Assembly: GCF_041260155.1 (NCBI RefSeq)
Contig: NC_091942.1
Coordinates: 13,889,501 to 13,953,500 of the forward strand
Direction: 5' to 3'
Origin: Ptychodera flava
Taxonomy: Eukaryota; Hemichordata; Enteropneusta; Ptychoderidae
Length of the DNA stretch: 64,000 nucleotides
The translations under genes and the position numbers were made by a program. The notes under the pieces were generated by a model. The model ran no database searches, was not told the origin of the DNA, and saw only the letters and a list, made by a program, of their open reading frames with translations. Shown here piece after piece: positions 25,218 to 35,978 of this stretch (position 1 is the stretch's first letter; each line of letters begins with the position of its first letter).

Positions 25218-27507
25218 TTACATTTTTCTGAGTTTATTGATGGCAATCGATTTCTTCACCAACCGACGGACTTGTTTGGAGGAAACTGTCTTTCCTTCGT
25301 TAACTGCAATATCGTCCACGATCGTTACTGTTTTCGGTGATGGAGTTGCCGCTAGTGAGGGCTCGGCTTTCTTAGCTGTAGCTGGCGCTGTTGTTCTTGT
25401 CGGTGTGCTTGGAGGGGATGATGTTGGCGTTGGAGATTTTCTGCCGCTGATCTTTGCGCAGCACGATCTTGAGGAGGTGGATGGGTTGCACACGGCACAT
25501 ATTCCTGTGATTGGACATTTGGAACGAGATCTTGTCCTGGCGACGTCGTCACTACAAGTCAAATATAAAAACACAAACATCTTTTAATGTCTTAAAAAAT
25601 TGGAAAGTGTGCTCTACTTAGAATACATCGTGATTTCAAAAATTCGTCATTGTTTTGCAAGTTGTATAAAGCGGGGATGCTCACCTGTGTGGTGCAGTAA
25701 TTCTCGATGTCTTTGCAACCTTAGCTGATACGGACGGTGTGGATACAGCTAAATCCAGTTTCCTTTTTCTGTGCGTTTTTACCGGTGTGGTGGTCATTGG
25801 AGATGGCGAAACACTGGTTTCTGGTCTTGCCAATTCAGTGCGGACATCAGCCATACTTGCCAATTCTGCAATTCTCTTGGACTTCTCAGAAACGTCTGGT
25901 AAAGCGTCTGTGTCAGTTGTCATGGCTTTTGTTGTCCTCTCTAAATGAATTCAGAGAACATAATATTTTGTTTAGTTCTTGCTGTTGAAAAAGAATGCAA
26001 AAATCAGGTTTGCAAAGTGGAACATCTCTCAAAGCTGCTATACTACATTTGCTTATTTTTCTCTGAGAAATATTTTCCGTTTTGGGCATTTAAAATTACT
26101 TACTTCTTTTTTTCAATGTTGTCTCCACCCTGGTTGCCATGGCATCTTCATCTACTTTTCCTCCTCTGGCATGGAATTCTTGCATTACTTCGTGGTTCAC
26201 TTCATCCATGAGTTGTTGGAGTGACATCTCTTCTCTAGCGCCCCCTATGATGACTTTTGACAGCAAATTAGCGTCCTTGAGTGCGACGTACTGGCCTCCA
26301 GTGATGTGGGCAATAGCCATGAAGAAATCTTTGTACTGTTCGGCGTACGATCCACAGGCAACGCTGTAGAGGGTGATATTTTTCTCCGCCATTGGCGGGA
26401 AATTTTCATGGGGTCATGACCTGCTGGGCATCCTGATGATTAATATAGATAAATGCATAATGTTAACGTATTGAAAAAGAAATCACTTGACGATAAGAAT
26501 GAATGATTGCGAATACAAATGTGTGGAATATATAAAATATTATTATATCACTGTCGTGGTATTTCCTCTTATTCTAAAGTAAAATATTATAGTTCCTGTA
26601 GAACGATGATATTCTTAGGCATTCAAGTTGCTGAAAACAGAACCAACCTTTTGGAAAACCGTCACCACTGCCAGCCAGCCCATGTGGAGGTGCATCAGCG
26701 ACCAAAATGGTTACTTTGGTTGCTTGAGGGCGCCATTTCAGGTGAAGCGCTTCGTGCAGTCCATCAGCAACCGCTTCAGGTCCATCACCTCCTGAACAAC
26801 GCAAAACAAAAGGACGTTATCGTTAGAAATGAAGACTAGCATTTCATACAACAGCCTTGAACAATCTACATAAAGTCTAAAAGAGGAAACACGGAATTGC
26901 AATGTTTTTCGATGAAGAGTTTGGCAAGTCGATACTTACCGCCATAAGGACTCATGCTTGTCATTTTCTTTGCATCTTCTTCAAGGAGGGCGTGAAGTCC
27001 ATGACACGGGTGATGAAAGTTCTGTCCTCTGGTGGATGGTCTCTGTATTCAACCAACGCCAAGTGAATGTCTGACATCTCCTTGGCAACGATCTCTTCTA
27101 CAATAGCCTGGATATTCTGTGGATAGACAGCGATAAAGTATAATAAAGCATTTATCAATCTGATTTAAAGTCAGAAATAGGTCTCAAGTTGATTTGATTT
27201 CTGGTATTACAGGTATCGAGCTGAAAATGTTCTCAATGGTTACATCCTTGTTATCAAAACGAGCTTTTGACTGACTGAGCGGTAACATCCAGCTTTTGTA
27301 CATTTTTTTCATGATATTCATGAAGTGAAAGTGAAAATGTGATTTTGATATATATTTTCTACACGTTTGTACCTTTTTAGCCTCGTTGATATAACTTCCC
27401 ATGCTGCTAGTGCAGTCAATAACGAATGCTAAATCCAACACCGAAGCATCATGGTGTTTAAGCAATGGCTGTGGTATGAAATCAGGTACTTCAATGGCGC
27501 TGGGCAT
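25218..27507 (-). pseudogene. vWA-domain gene copy D (two frameshifts)
   Basis: Exons 27373-27507, 26940-27116, 26648-26791, 26104-26432, 25685-25940 and 25218-25551 are nearly identical to those of copy C. It shares C's missing base in exon 4 (329 bases, near 26392). It also lacks one base in exon 2 (177 instead of 178 bases, near 26970), so the frame ends at once after KKMQRK. Splice sites, promoter and 3' signal are retained. The shared lesion makes C and D products of one recent duplication of an already damaged copy. The exon-6 tail still encodes the cysteine cluster CPITGICAVC and the basic end. Confidence 0.8.
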
Positions 27508-27624
27508 TTTGAAACCTTTTCTGGTTTGATTTGGAACTTGTTTGATTAGTTGAGAGTGGTATTTCTCTTCACTGTTCGCGTTGTGCTGTCAGAGACGTTC
27601 TGATTTCAACGCTGTCATGGTTGG

Positions 27625-27787
27625 CTTTTTATGCTTACTCCTTCTGCGTTACATCTATTGTCAGTCGGCTTGCTTGCACGAACATGTCTGGCCAGCTGTA
27701 CTATATTTAGAATGAAATGATAATGAATGGTTGACGTCACTAGTTGTGAGTGCGCCCTCTAGAAGTAAGGCATGTTGTGACACGTTC
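27625..27787 (-). promoter_or_regulatory. Promoter module of vWA copy D
   Basis: TATA-like CATAAAAAG 27633-27625, CRE TGACGTCA 27732-27739, CTCF-like core 27752-27765 (reverse strand CTTCTAGAGGGCGC) and CATG/CACG half-sites 27768-27787. Confidence 0.45.
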
Positions 27788-28142
27788 TTGTTGAGACTTG
27801 TACAGTGTTCATGACAGGGACGTATCATGTATGTCGGCTTGCATTATAGTGTGGGCGTCATTGTCTACCTGCCGGACATCGTTTTAATATTTTCAGTGTA
27901 TGCGCAGATGTATGCCACAGCTTTGCTAGATGATGTTGCTATGTACTGAAGTACACCGTTGTTGACGGCAGATTAAACGGTCTTCGGCACCCACCAGGGG
28001 ATATTAAGGCATTTTCGCTTGTTGTTCGATTCACTGCGAAGACCTCTGTAAATAATAGGTCACATCTAATAGGTGCTTGCAGGGGCCTTCGCCGTGCGTC
28101 GAACCTCAAACGACTATGGACTATGGCTATAGCCTCTGCTTA
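27788..28142. repeat. Array spacer between D and E, first part
   Basis: Matches 17333-17760 without the hairpin MITE, and holds the unoccupied sites of the 4.6 kb element (near 27811) and of the hairpin MITE (near 28072). It ends at the TTA (28140-28142) where a transposon is inserted. Confidence 0.75.
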
Positions 28143-29428
28143 GGCCAGGAAGAAAAAATAAATTGTTCATCGGAATCGCCGCTTCTACTTTGGCGTATTT
28201 GGAATTTTTTTTTTTTTTTGATCGCGGCAATTCTTACTTCCGCATTACAAATATTTTTAGTACTGCCGCTGGTGGCGCCCTACACTTTGTCGGGTTTTCG
28301 CGGGCACGGGATTTTGAATGAGACTTCCGACGTAGTTGACCGCCAACACGTTGTTGTGACGTCTGAATTTGGCGAATCACGACGCAAAGTGGGTCGATTT
28401 GGCCCAGAAATTTCCTCGTTTTGTAAAGGTTGGTACATGTCACATCGTGAGTATTAATTTGATCGCCAACATTCGACGTGATGGCCAACAGTTAGTTCCA
28501 AAGACGCTATTCAGTGTTTGTCCTGATATTACGTTTGGCGATTTATTCAACAAGATCGTGACAGCAGATGGACGGTGCGTCCGATTGAATGAAAATTGCA
28601 TCGAAAGTATAAAAATTTACGGCAATGACAAAACACATGGTTGCGTCGATGTTAAAGTACGATCTGAAAGATGACTATATAACTTCACTCCGATCACAGT
28701 ACAGTGTTGTTAGACCATCGTGTAAAATGTGTAGAGACAGTGGTAAAGAGGCCAAAACATTGGGCCAAAGTAAAATGAAAAAACTCAGATGCTAGGTCCC
28801 ACCAGGACAATATTAAAGGACAATACTGAATTGTTGGATTTCAGTGATTTGCTGTACATTTCAGTTTTATTCAGAGAGAATGTTGAAATTCTTGACCGCG
28901 GAGTGACGTCACTTTCACCTATTGCTAGCGAGTGAGGTGAATTGGGATTTGACTATACAGGACAGTGAACAATGCAGAAATTATGTGACAAAGGACAGAA
29001 CTTAGTGTTTATCATTGACATAATGTTGAAACTTTGAATACTGGTGTAAAGGTTGAAAAATTCACACTTCAATATTTTGTTCTCACGGCAGTGTGACGCA
29101 AAAATGACGTAAAAAACCGCAAGTTCCCGGATGTCCGCGGTCAAGAATACTCAGAATATGTTGTGCAAACACTAACTGTGAATGTAATGGCCTATGTTAT
29201 TGTTGGGAAATATAGTATTGAATTCAGTTACCAGTATCAGTGTTTCTTGTCTGAGATATTTCTGGTAAAAAGGGAAACAATTATCTTGCCTTGTCTGCAT
29301 CTGTGCAAAAATGCCAAAGGACCGCGTTTACCTTCGGCCTAAAAAAAAAAAAAAAAAAAATTTCGCTCGCCGCTCCAGGGACTTGGTCCAAAAAATCCGA
29401 TGAACAAGATTTTTTTTTTTCTCTGGCC
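28143..29428. mobile_element. 1.28 kb TTA-flanked DNA transposon, copy 1
   Basis: Flanked by TTA (28140-28142 and 29429-29431); the uninterrupted site is at 17775-17790. Ends are inverted: GGCCAG with an A-rich stretch, then TTGTTCATCGGA on both. TTA duplication plus GGCC ends suit the PIF/Harbinger superfamily (inference). No transposase is seen. An internal frame corresponds to the 119-residue frame of copy 2 but is shifted by an extra C near 28405. Copy 2 is its close inverted twin, so both moved recently. Confidence 0.8.
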
Positions 29429-29431
29429 TTA

Positions 29432-30148
29432 ATTCTGCTTAAGTTGTAGTCAGGTAAAGCATACTAAGTTTTCCGCTTTGTAATCGAACTTATATGAGCA
29501 TGTGAATGTTCCCCTTTGAATATATAATGTGTTGATTCAACAATACTGACCTCATGCACGAAACGAAATAAAGAAGAAAAAAGTGAAAATCTGGCGTATT
29601 AATCTCCCTGAAAATTTGTCTTGACGCTATCTTTAACTTGAAAAATAAGTTAAAAGTGTCGCTGAGTTGAAACTTCACTAAGACATCATACCGTACACTT
29701 CACAAGATGTTCCAACTTAGTCATTGTATGGCCGAGACTCAGCTTTAAAATATGATAGTATTGCTACACAGGTCTAACCAACCAACATTGATACGTAAGA
29801 TGATGATATTTCAGTCAAAACTATGTCCGAAAATGACAAAAGAGAGATGGAAGTTCTATCAAGCAATGGTCACTCAGTTTGCATTTTTGTGTTCTTTACC
29901 TAATTCGTTAGGGCTTTATTAGGTATTTTGAGACTTAAGCCGTGGACTATCTGTTTGACATATTAAAATCTTTATTTCCTGTGTCTTCGTCGCACATGTC
30001 ATTTATGGGAAGAATCATTTAATTCTTAGAAAAGGCGCTGAAGATTTCCAAAGATTGTCTCCTTACAGAAGGGCGGTAAAACGCCTTCCAGAATGGCATT
30101 GGGAAAATATTTTTCCTGGGAGAACCTGTTGCAAGGTGTGTGATATTA
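29432..30148. repeat. Array spacer between D and E, second part
   Basis: Matches 17784-18490 closely; nothing coding. It ends with TTA (30146-30148), the target of the 411-base MITE. Confidence 0.7.
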
Positions 30149-30559
30149 GGGTGACCCTTTTATACTTTTTTTGTTTCTCATCTCCAGTGGAATACTCAGG
30201 CAGGGCGGGCGGTCGAAATAAAAAAAAAACAAGTACCAAAAAAAAAGCTGTATTTGTTTCAGTTCAATGTTCTGTCCATTCAGTCTCTACAATTTTTAAG
30301 TACAAAAAACGTGTATTTGTGTGAGTTTAATGTTCTGTCCATTCAACTGTCACTGCAATTGCTTGTCTTTCAGTTCAGTGTTCTGTACTCTCTGTCCTTT
30401 CAGTCTGAGTCGCTGCAATCTCACAATTTGATGATGGTGATGCTGTTGCTAGAATGATCGCCTCAGAGGCGGCGCAATAAAAGTTTTTTTTTATTTTCAT
30501 GTCGGAGCTGAAATTTACTGTCGGTCGAGATGAGAAAAACAAAAATTAAAATTTCGCCC
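30149..30559. mobile_element. 411-base TTA-flanked MITE
   Basis: Lies between TTA at 30146-30148 and TTA at 30560-30562. Inverted ends: GGGTGACCC then TTTGTTTCTCATCTC on the left; GGGCGAAAT then TTTTTCTCATCTC as complement on the right. The inside holds direct repeats of TTCAGTGTTCTGT-like sequence (CAATGTTCTGTCCATTCA at about 30263 and 30329). Same target preference as its neighbours, but different ends. Confidence 0.7.
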
Positions 30560-30562
30560 TTA

Positions 30563-31842
30563 GGCCAGAGAAAAAAAAAATCTTGTTCATCGGATTTTTT
30601 GGACCAAGTCCCTGGAGCGGCGAGCGAAATTTTTTTTTTTTTTTTTTAGGCCGAAGGTAAACGCGGTCCTTTGGCATTTTTGCACAGATGCAGACAAGGC
30701 AAGATAATTGTTTCCCTTTTACCAGAAATATCTCAGACAAGAAACACTGATACTGGTAACTGAATTCAATACTATATTTCCCAACAATAACATAGGCCAT
30801 TACATTCACAGTTAGTGTTTGCACAACATATTCTGAGTATTCTTGACCGCGGACATCCGGGAACTTGCGGTTTTTTACGTCATTTTTGCGTCACACTGCC
30901 GTGAGAACAAAATATGAAGTGTGAATTTTTCAACCTTTACACCAGTATTCAAAGTTTCAACATTATGTCAATGATAAACACTAAGTTCTGTCCTTTGTCA
31001 CATAATTTCTGCATTGTTCACTGTCCTGTATAGTCAAATCCCAATTCACCTCACTCGCTAGCAATAGGTGAAAGTGACGTCACTCCGCGGTCAAGAATTT
31101 CAACATTCTCTCTGAATAAAACTGAAATGTACAGCAAATCACTGAAATCCAACAATTCAGTATTGTCCTTTAATATTGTCCTGGTGGACCTAGCATCTGA
31201 GTTTTTTCATTTTACTTTGGCCCAATGTTTTGGCCTCTTTACCACTGTCTCTACACATTTTACACAATGGTCTAACAACACTGTACTGTGATCGGAGTGA
31301 AGTTATATAGTCATCTTTCAGATCGTACTTTAACATCGACGCAACCATGTGTTTTGTCATTGCCGTAAATTTTTATACTTTCGATGCAATTTTCATTCAA
31401 TCGGACGCACCGTCCATCTGCTGTCACGATCTTGTTGAATAAATCGCCAAACGTAATATCAGGACAAACACTGAATAGCGTCTTTGGAACTAACTGTTGG
31501 CCATCACGTCGAATGTTGGCGATCAAATTAATACTCACGATGTGACATGTACCAACCTTTACAAAACGAGGAAATTTCTGGCCAAATCGACCCACTTTGC
31601 GTCGTGATTCGCCAAATTCAGACGTCACAACAACGTGTTGGCGGTCAACTACGTCGGAAGTCTCATTCAAATCCCGTGCCCGCGAAAACCGACAAAGTGT
31701 AGGGCGCCACCAGCGGCAGTACTAAAAATATTTGTAATGCGGAAGTAAGAATTTGCCGTGATCAAAAAAAAAAAAAAAATTTCCAAATACGCCAAAGTAG
31801 AAGCGGCGATTCCGATGAACAATTTATTTTTTCTTCCTGGCC
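30563..31842. mobile_element. 1.28 kb TTA-flanked DNA transposon, copy 2 (inverted)
   Basis: Reverse complement of the element at 28143-29428, flanked by TTA at 30560-30562 and 31843-31845. Its left TTA is also the right TTA of the 411-base MITE, so it landed exactly at that MITE's edge. The unoccupied site is near 18489 in the C-D spacer. Confidence 0.8.
31311..31670 (-). CDS. 119-residue ORF carried by TTA transposon copy 2
   Basis: Open from ATG 31670 to the stop at 31311 on the minus strand. The product begins MNETSDVVDRQH and contains GTCHIVSINLIANIRRDGQ, TLFSVCPDITFGDL and IESIKIYGNDKTHG. It is a compact, mixed alpha/beta-looking sequence with no signal or membrane segment. I do not recognise the family. 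The sister frame in copy 1 is nearly identical in sequence but shifted, so conservation may simply reflect recent copying. It could be an accessory ORF of the transposon or a captured host exon. Confidence 0.4.
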   Translation of the reverse strand: MNETSDVVDRQHVVVTSEFGESRRKVGRFGQKFPRFVKVGTCHIVSINLIANIRRDGQQLVPKTLFSVCPDITFGDLFNKIVTADGRCVRLNENCIESIKIYGNDKTHGCVDVKVRSER

Positions 31843-31845
31843 TTA

Positions 31846-33079
31846 TCAGGAGGATATTTCCTGTCGTAGCTTTAAAATGGCCACGGGAATGACACTCATT
31901 TTTGAAATGTAAATTTCAGAATTGCGCTATTTAAAAGTGAGTAGCGTTTTGATTTATAGGTTCAGCTGTGGTCTCAACCGTATTGATGCAAAGAAAACAA
32001 AAGAAGCTTAAGATCACTGTCAATCACATAGCATTATTTGAGAACCAATTTCGATTTTTGTACCTGTAAATTGTGACACAACTACAAATACTTTTCTTAC
32101 AGAATACCGTCACTCCAGCGCGACGCTGTCACAGCAGTGATTGACAAATTTATTCTATAAGGTCATATGGCTGTAGCCCCTTTGGTGCTTTGATATTAAA
32201 ATATTAGGCTCTCTTTCCGAACCAGAAAGATGGAAGATAATATTCCAGACCGTAGTGCCTTGCTTTAATACTCTATCTCTATAGTTGCAACGATACCCAT
32301 GTCGTCTTTCCAAAAAGATACAAATTATAGAATTTTGATGATCTTTTGCTCCAGGGGTATTATAATTTCCTAAATAAACAACTAGGCCTACGACCCGACA
32401 ACATGATGGAAGAATTAACTAGCATTAACTGCCTTTACGTTATTGTTCGGAAGTTATGTCTTTGTTGAACTGAATCCGCAGGACAAGCTACATTTCTATA
32501 GTGAGTGCCATGTAATTTACATCACGGTAGGGAAATGCGTATACTAGTTTGAAGTTGGTAATGTGGCCTGGGGACTCGGATAATTAATGATGCATGTACG
32601 TGTTTGTATTTGTAATCTTTACTTGCCTAACAATGTGTAGGTTTCGACATACAAAGTCATGTACCATTTTGTTTCAATCGTCCACGATGATGGACCTTCT
32701 ACTTCTGCTTGGATGTTCTCAACTATTTTACTTTTAAATCCGAATGTAATTCATTTTGAGTCTTCAAGGATCAGAAGGGTATATATTTATCCGAACTTTG
32801 TCTTAGTTGGAAAGGAATTGTGTTAGCTAGTTTTTACAATCGTTATGAGAGTTTACTAAGAACACGCTATCAAGTTCCTAGTTAATTACAATCGTTATAA
32901 GAGTTTACTAAGAACACGCTATCAAGTTCCTAGTTATTCTGTATGAATACTGCACAAATAGGAAACGCTCTTATTTTTGTCACTATAAAAGCCAAGCGGT
33001 GACCCATTGTCGGCATTACACGAGCTTTAACAAGAAATAAAAAACAACAGACATGATATTTATAGCTAAAATAAAAACG
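31846..33079. repeat. Array spacer between D and E, last part
   Basis: Resumes the spacer homologous to 18490-19482 and 9600-9727. Holds a 51-base tandem duplication (about 32836-32886 and 32887-32937) beginning ACAATCGTTAT. Confidence 0.7.
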
Positions 33080-33085
33080 TTTATT
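33080..33085 (-). terminator. Polyadenylation signal of vWA copy E
   Basis: Minus-strand AATAAA about 375 bases past the stop, in the conserved context. Confidence 0.55.
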
Positions 33086-33459
33086 TATGTCGGTGTTGTA
33101 TAATTTGTACACAAATACTGTACGCCAATGCATTCTCTTCGTAAATAACCACTATATATTTACACAGATAAAGCAATTTCATACTAGTCTTCTTGATTGA
33201 TTTCCCAAAAATCACCATTTCAGACAAAAAAGACATATACAATAAATCGTACAACATGAAAGTATTCATGTTCTATTGCTCTTTCATATATTAATACAGC
33301 AAATAAACTAACTCTGTAAGAAAACCCATCCGGTATATCCAAAGTAAACAGAAAGGTTTCATGAGATCTGCTGGCAGTGAATTGTAAATGTTCTGACTTG
33401 GCGGTGCACTCTTCTGTAGCCTGTCTTAAAAATATTGGTGGTATTTGATATGAAAGTAT

Positions 33460-35410
33460 TTACATTTTTCTGAGTTTATTGATGGCAATCGATTTCTTCA
33501 CCAACCGACGGACTTGTTTGGAGGAAACTGTCTTTCCTTCGTTAACTGCAATATCGTCCACGATCGTTACTGTTTTCGGTGATGGAGTTGCCGCTAGTGA
33601 GGGCCCGGCTTTCTTAGCTGTAGCTGGCGCTGTTGTTCTCGTCGGTGTGCTTGGAGGGGATGATGTTGGCGTTGGAGATTTTCTGCCGCTGATCTTTGCG
33701 CAGCACGATCTTGAGGAGGTGGATGGGTTGCACACGGCACATATTCCTGTGATTGGACATTTGGAACGAGATCTTGTCCTGGTGACGTCGTCATCACTAC
33801 AAACAAACCATAGAAACACCAAGAGTTAGAGCAAATAAATCCGATATTGAAACAAAAATCTTTTAATGGCTTTTACGTCGTTTAATTTTATACAAAGAAA
33901 TTGAAAGTGTCTATCTGGAATACAATTTGGTCTCCAACTAAATGTTTCCACTGTCTTGCAAGCTGTGAACGGGCGGGAATCGCTATCCAATGCTCACCTG
34001 TGTGGTGCAGTAATAATCGATGTCTTTGCAACTTTTGCTGATAAAGACGGTGTGGATACAGGTAAATCCAGTTTCCTTTTTCTCTTCGTTTTAACCGGTG
34101 TGGTGGTCATTGGAGATGGCGAAACACTGGTTTCTGGTCTAGCCAATTCAGTGCGGACATCAGCCATACTCTCCAATTCTGCAATTCTCTTGGACTTTTC
34201 AGAAACGTCTGGTAAAGCGTCTGTGTCAGTTGTCATGGCTTTTGCTGTCCTCTCTAAATGAATTCAGAGAACATAATATTTTGTTTAGTTCTTGCAGTTA
34301 AAAACGAAAGCAAAAATTACATAGGCAAAGTGGCTGCTGTGGTAAATTTAAGTATAATTTCCCCTTATTGGGAATTAAATATCAACTTACTTCTCTTTTT
34401 CAATGTTGTCTCCACCCTGGTTGCCATGGCATCTTCATCTACTGTTCCTCCTCTGGCATGGAATTCTTGCATCACTTCATGGTTCACTTCATCCATGAGT
34501 TGTTGGAGTGACATCTCTTCTCTAGCGCCCCCTATGATGACTTTGGACAGCAAATTAGCGTCCTTGAGCGCAACGTACTGGCCACCTGTTATGTGGGCAA
34601 TAGCCATGAAGAAATCTTTGAATTCTTCGGCGTACGATCCACAGGCAACGCTGTAGAGATCACCACCTGAAGGATACACGAAATGAAAGAGTGATGAAAT
34701 TGACTTGGACATTTTTCCGTTCAAGTAAAAATAGTTTTCATTTACGTAGTGAATTATAGAAAACAAGCCCATTTATATTTTGCGGTGGCTGATTTGCAAG
34801 TTGACGCTTACCTCCACACGGGTACATTTGATGCATTTTCGTCTGCATTTCCAGCATGGAGGGCGTGAAGTCCATGACATTTGTGACGAAAGTTCTGTCC
34901 TCTGGTGGATGGTCTCTGTACTCAACCAACGCCAAATGAATGTCTGACATCTCCTTGGCAACGATTTCCTCTACAATACTCTGGATGTTCTGTTGACAGG
35001 CGGTGAAAAATAACATTAGCAACCGATGCATGAAAACTGAATATAAAGGAAAGTTAAGCCAAATGAAGTCGCCATATTGTTTTTGATATTTCCATGAAAC
35101 GTTATACTTATTTAAAAATGACTACATAGCGTTATTCTTGAGGAAACATCTTTGTATTGTCAGTTTAATCTGTAGCATGCTGTCTTGTAATATAATTGTT
35201 TACGTAAGTATTTCATTGTTTTTGACAAGGCACGTGGATACCTTGGATTTTCTAGACCATATAAAGTTTTTGTACCTTTTTAGCCTCGTTGATATAACTT
35301 CCCATGCTGCTAGTGCAGTCAATAACGAACGCTAAATCCAACACTGAAGCATCATGGTGTTTAAGCAATGGCTGTGGTATGAAATCAGGTACTTCAATGG
35401 CGCTCGGCAT
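33460..35410 (-). CDS. vWA-domain protein, copy E (exons 3 and 4 fused, 393 aa)
   Basis: Five exons: 35276-35410, 34812-34989, 34391-34666, 33998-34253, 33460-33796. The third joins the first bases of ancestral exon 3 (GGTGAT, residues GGD) directly to the middle of ancestral exon 4 (CTCTACAGC, LYSVACGS). Intron 3 and 198 coding bases (66 codons) are gone, yet the frame is kept and the acceptor CCTTCAG is good. The missing part includes ADAPPHGL and the MAEKN strand, so the vWA sheet should be incomplete although the DCTSSM metal site at 31-36 remains. The basic tail, the nuclear-type KTKRKRKLD and CPITGICAVC are intact. It may be a shortened, still expressed protein or an early step of decay. 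Confidence 0.8.
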
Positions 35411-35528
35411 TTTGAAATCTTTTCTGTTTTGGTTTGGAACTTGTTTGATGTGTTTAGAGTAGTACTTCTCTTCACTGTTCGCGTTGTGCTGTCATAGGCG
35501 TTCTGATTTCAACGCTGTCTCGGGTCGC

Positions 35529-35670
35529 CTTTTTATGCGAACGGGATTTACCTTTAATCTATTGTTTGTGTGCGAGCCTGTCTGAACATGACAAGCTGTA
35601 GCGACTATATTTAGACTAGTGTGGTAACTATCAGCGTGACGTCATCAACCTGAACAGCGCCCTCTAGAAG
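35529..35670 (-). promoter_or_regulatory. Promoter module of vWA copy E
   Basis: TATA-like CATAAAAAG 35537-35529, CRE TGACGTCA 35637-35644 and CTCF-like core 35657-35670 (reverse strand CTTCTAGAGGGCGC). The CATG half-sites next to it are degraded, unlike in copies A to D and F. Confidence 0.45.
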
Positions 35671-35936
35671 GAGGTCGGGTTCGTACATGACCTAGATGTT
35701 GACATGGTTCTGTTGTGGTAATCAGATAGATTTGACATCATTAGACGTTTTATATTCATCACAAACCAAAACTGCACGTCGACAAAGTATGTAAAAGTCC
35801 ATCTGACCGCGACCTTCAACATTAACACGAGGCGAGATAATAAATAAACTTGTCCCAAGTACTTTCAATAGGCAATGTGGTTTAACATAAATGAGGCAAA
35901 ATATCATTATAATGCTGCAACCCAGTGGCATCTGAG

Positions 35937-35978
<42 letters not shown>

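Noticed and set aside
28077-28457. 126-residue plus-strand frame
   Set aside because: It crosses the boundary of the inserted transposon and joins spacer to element by chance.
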